The notes under the pieces: model-generated
Database searches by the model: none
The model's input: the letters and a program-made list of their open reading frames with translations, nothing else
Told to the model about the DNA's origin: nothing
Translations under genes and position numbers: made by a program
Shown here: positions 62,288 to 64,000 of the stretch, one piece after another
Layout of the letters: each line of letters opens with the position of its first letter
Position numbering within the stretch: the stretch's first letter is position 1
NCBI RefSeq assembly: GCF_010731635.1
Contig: NZ_AP022583.1
Coordinates: 2,604,001 to 2,668,000 of the forward strand
Length of the DNA: 64,000 nucleotides
Direction: 5' to 3'
Source: Mycobacterium noviomagense
GTDB lineage: Bacteria > Actinomycetota > Actinomycetes > Mycobacteriales > Mycobacteriaceae

Positions 62288-63193
62288 ATGCTCACTCTCG
62301 CCCTCGATATCGGCGGCACCACTATCGCCGCCGGACTCGTCGACCCCGTCGGTGCCCTAGTACATTCGGCCATCGTTGCGACACCGAATTCGCCACGCGC
62401 AGAAGATATTTGGACTCCGGTGGCGAAGCTGATCACCGACGCGATGACCGTGGCCGACGGTGCTGTGCGCGCGGTCGGCATAGCGTCGGCCGGCCCGATC
62501 GACGTCCCCAGCGGCACCGTCAGCCCGATCAACATCACCTGCTGGCGCGGCTTCCCGTTGCGCGATCGGGTCGCGGCCGTCGTACCCGACGTGCCCGTGC
62601 GCCTGGCCGGTGACGGACTGTGCATGGTCCTCGCTGAGCACTGCCACGGCGCCGGGCGCGGCGCACGTTTCCTCCTCGGCATCGTGGTTTCCACCGGTGT
62701 GGGCGGCGGATTGGTGCTCGACGGTAGCGGCTACCCCGGCCGCACCGGCAACGCCGGACACGTCGGCCACGTCGTCGTGGACCCGGACGGTCAGCCCTGT
62801 TCCTGCGGGGGCCGCGGCTGCGTCGAGACTCTGGCAGCCGGCCCGGCCCTGGTCCGATGGGCGCGGGCCAACGGCTGGCGTGGCTCACCGGACGCAGGCG
62901 CCAAACACCTCGCGGACGCCGCTTCCGCGGGCGATCCGGTGGCCCGGCAGGCATTCGGTCGCGGCGCTAAGGCGCTGGCGGCGATGATCGCCTCGGTCGC
63001 GGCGGTGTGCGACCTCGACCGGGTCGTCATCGGCGGGGGAGTGGCTAATGCGGGCCAGCTGCTGTTCGACCCGCTGCGCGCGGCGCTGGCCGAACACGCC
63101 GGCTTGGACTACCTCACCGGGCTGCGCGTAGTGCCCGCAGAGCTAGGCGCCGACGCCGGTCTGATCGGTGCGGCCATACTCGCCGGGCTCTGA
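62288..63193 (+). CDS. ROK-family sugar kinase (Rv0650-like)
   Basis: 301 residues. ROK kinase: LALDIGGTTIAAGLVD (ATP), a central GIASAGPIDVPSG, catalytic Asp in RLAGDGLCMVLAE, STGVGGGLVLDG, and the zinc-binding HVVVDPDGQPCSCGGRGCVE with the Cys cluster. Phosphorylates a hexose, glucose or a derivative. Lies after the mannosidase and could use the released sugar. No DNA-binding domain. Confidence 0.93.
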   Translation: MLTLALDIGGTTIAAGLVDPVGALVHSAIVATPNSPRAEDIWTPVAKLITDAMTVADGAVRAVGIASAGPIDVPSGTVSPINITCWRGFPLRDRVAAVVPDVPVRLAGDGLCMVLAEHCHGAGRGARFLLGIVVSTGVGGGLVLDGSGYPGRTGNAGHVGHVVVDPDGQPCSCGGRGCVETLAAGPALVRWARANGWRGSPDAGAKHLADAASAGDPVARQAFGRGAKALAAMIASVAAVCDLDRVVIGGGVANAGQLLFDPLRAALAEHAGLDYLTGLRVVPAELGADAGLIGAAILAGL

Positions 63194-63330
63194 GCGGGGA
63201 TCGCCGTTTTGGCTGATGGCGGCGACCACGCTATTGTGGTGGCCGATCCACCGAAGACCGTCGGTCACCGAGGAATCGGTTGAAAGCCCGGGATATCCCG
63301 GCGGCCCACGCAGGAGGACGAGGCCACCAG

Positions 63331-63380
63331 GTCGGCGCACGCCGACCATTCGCGCCCCGACCGCATCCTGCGTCGGGGCG
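63331..63380 (+). promoter_or_regulatory. L10-leader-like hairpins upstream of rplJ
   Basis: The 255 bases before rplJ contain two stable stems: GTCGGCG/CGCCGAC (63331-63346) and CGCCCCGAC/GTCGGGGCG (63353-63361 with 63372-63380). A purine-rich AGGAGGACGAGG lies just upstream. This matches the setting of the L10 leader, where the L10-L12 complex binds its own mRNA. Not verified by a covariance model. Confidence 0.55.
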
Positions 63381-63448
63381 TTCGTCATTTCCGGGGCCGT
63401 CCGGTCAAAGCCGTGGACCTGCAAGGACTTTCACCTCAGGAGGTATGC

Positions 63449-64000
63449 ATGGGCAGGGCTGAGAAGGCCACCGCCGTTGCAGACATCGCCGAGCAGTTCA
63501 AGGCCTCGACGGCGACTCTGATCACCGAATACCGCGGCCTCACGGTGGCCAACCTGGCCGAGCTGCGCCGCTCACTGGGCAGCTCGGCCACCTACTCGGT
63601 CGCCAAGAACACGCTAGTCAAGCGCGCTGCCACGGAGGCTGGCATCGAGGGCTTGGACGAGTTGTTTGTCGGCCCGACTGCCATCGCCTTCGTCAGCGGT
63701 GAGCCGGTCGATGCGGCCAAAGCCATCAAGACCTTCGCCAAAGAGCACAAGGCGCTGGTCATCAAGGGCGGCTACATGGACGGGCACCCGTTGACCGTCG
63801 CCGAGGTGGAGCGCATCGCCGACCTCGAGTCGCGTGAGGTGCTGCTCGCCAAGCTCGCGGGCGCGATGAAGGGCAACCTGGCCAAGGCGGCCGGACTGTT
63901 CAACGCGCCGGCATCGCAAGTGGCCCGGCTTGCCGCCGCACTGCAGGAAAAGAAAGAGGCCGCACCCGCACCTGCGCCCGCGGAAACTCCCGCCGCCGAA
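63449..64000 (+). CDS. rplJ: Ribosomal protein L10, 3' end beyond the window
   Basis: At least 184 residues, running off the right edge. ATG 63449 follows an AGGAGG site at 63438-63443. L10 sequence: [56 protein letters not shown] and [20 protein letters not shown], then an Ala/Pro-rich tail. Forms the stalk base that binds L7/L12, whose gene should follow. Confidence 0.97.
   Translation, partial: MGRAEKATAVADIAEQFKASTATLITEYRGLTVANLAELRRSLGSSATYSVAKNTLVKRAATEAGIEGLDELFVGPTAIAFVSGEPVDAAKAIKTFAKEHKALVIKGGYMDGHPLTVAEVERIADLESREVLLAKLAGAMKGNLAKAAGLFNAPASQVARLAAALQEKKEAAPAPAPAETPAAE

Overview
The window is high-GC actinobacterial DNA from a mycobacterium that is probably not M. tuberculosis. From base 24,029 to the right edge the order recD-recB-recC, echA3, an Rv0633c-like gene, a glyoxalase-II-like hydrolase, a small antitoxin-like gene, tRNA-Thr, tRNA-Met, rpmG, hadABC, tRNA-Trp, secE, nusG, rplK, rplA, mycolate methyltransferases, lipG, an ABC1-type kinase, a GH38 mannosidase, an Rv0649-like gene, a ROK kinase and rplJ matches, as I recall it, the M. 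tuberculosis order Rv0629c to Rv0651. Mycolate dehydratase and methyltransferase genes confirm a mycolate producer. Species cannot be fixed from this window. All comparisons with other genomes are from memory.

Bases 1-24,000 are an accessory, decaying region. It opens with a SNF2-type helicase (running off the left edge), a small protein overlapping it, an HNH nuclease on the opposite strand and a divergent MazG-like pyrophosphohydrolase, a possible nucleic-acid defence cassette. Then come a membrane protein gene split by a frameshift, several toxin-antitoxin loci in different states (two intact vapBC, one vapBC whose toxin has lost a catalytic Asp, one higBA with a frameshifted toxin, an orphan vapC tail, a broken vapB), a shattered F420-oxidoreductase pseudogene, and 3'-end remnants of two genes that also exist intact in the window (a serine hydrolase and a FIST-domain gene). 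Between them stand intact genes: a molybdenum oxidoreductase, a FIST sensor, a YwaF-like membrane protein, a DUF2961/GH172 secreted glycosidase, a universal stress protein, a large serine hydrolase, a DedA/TVP38 membrane protein, a methyltransferase, a YdeI-like protein and an SDR.

Bases 24,029-32,309 carry recC-recB-recD as one overlapping minus-strand operon. Bases 32,414-41,683 hold genes placed between recC and echA3 that are not there in M. tuberculosis as I recall: an HD protein, an alpha/beta hydrolase, a Stealth phosphotransferase, a nitroreductase, a methyltransferase, cyanase, patatin, a helical protein and a molybdopterin oxidoreductase.

Bases 41,729-49,252 are core: enoyl-CoA hydratase, the tRNAs, rpmG, the FAS-II dehydratase operon hadABC, then secE-nusG and rplK-rplA closed by a strong hairpin. 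An ECF42-type sigma factor with its DGPF/YCII partner lies next, then a contracted mycolate methyltransferase cluster (mmaA4 and one mmaA2-like gene only), lipG and the ABC1 kinase. Three further genes (DinB, nucleotidyltransferase, endonuclease/phosphatase) precede the plus-strand mannosidase, Rv0649-like and ROK kinase run. The window ends in rplJ, cut at the edge, behind an L10-type leader. No insertion sequence, CRISPR array or rRNA was seen.
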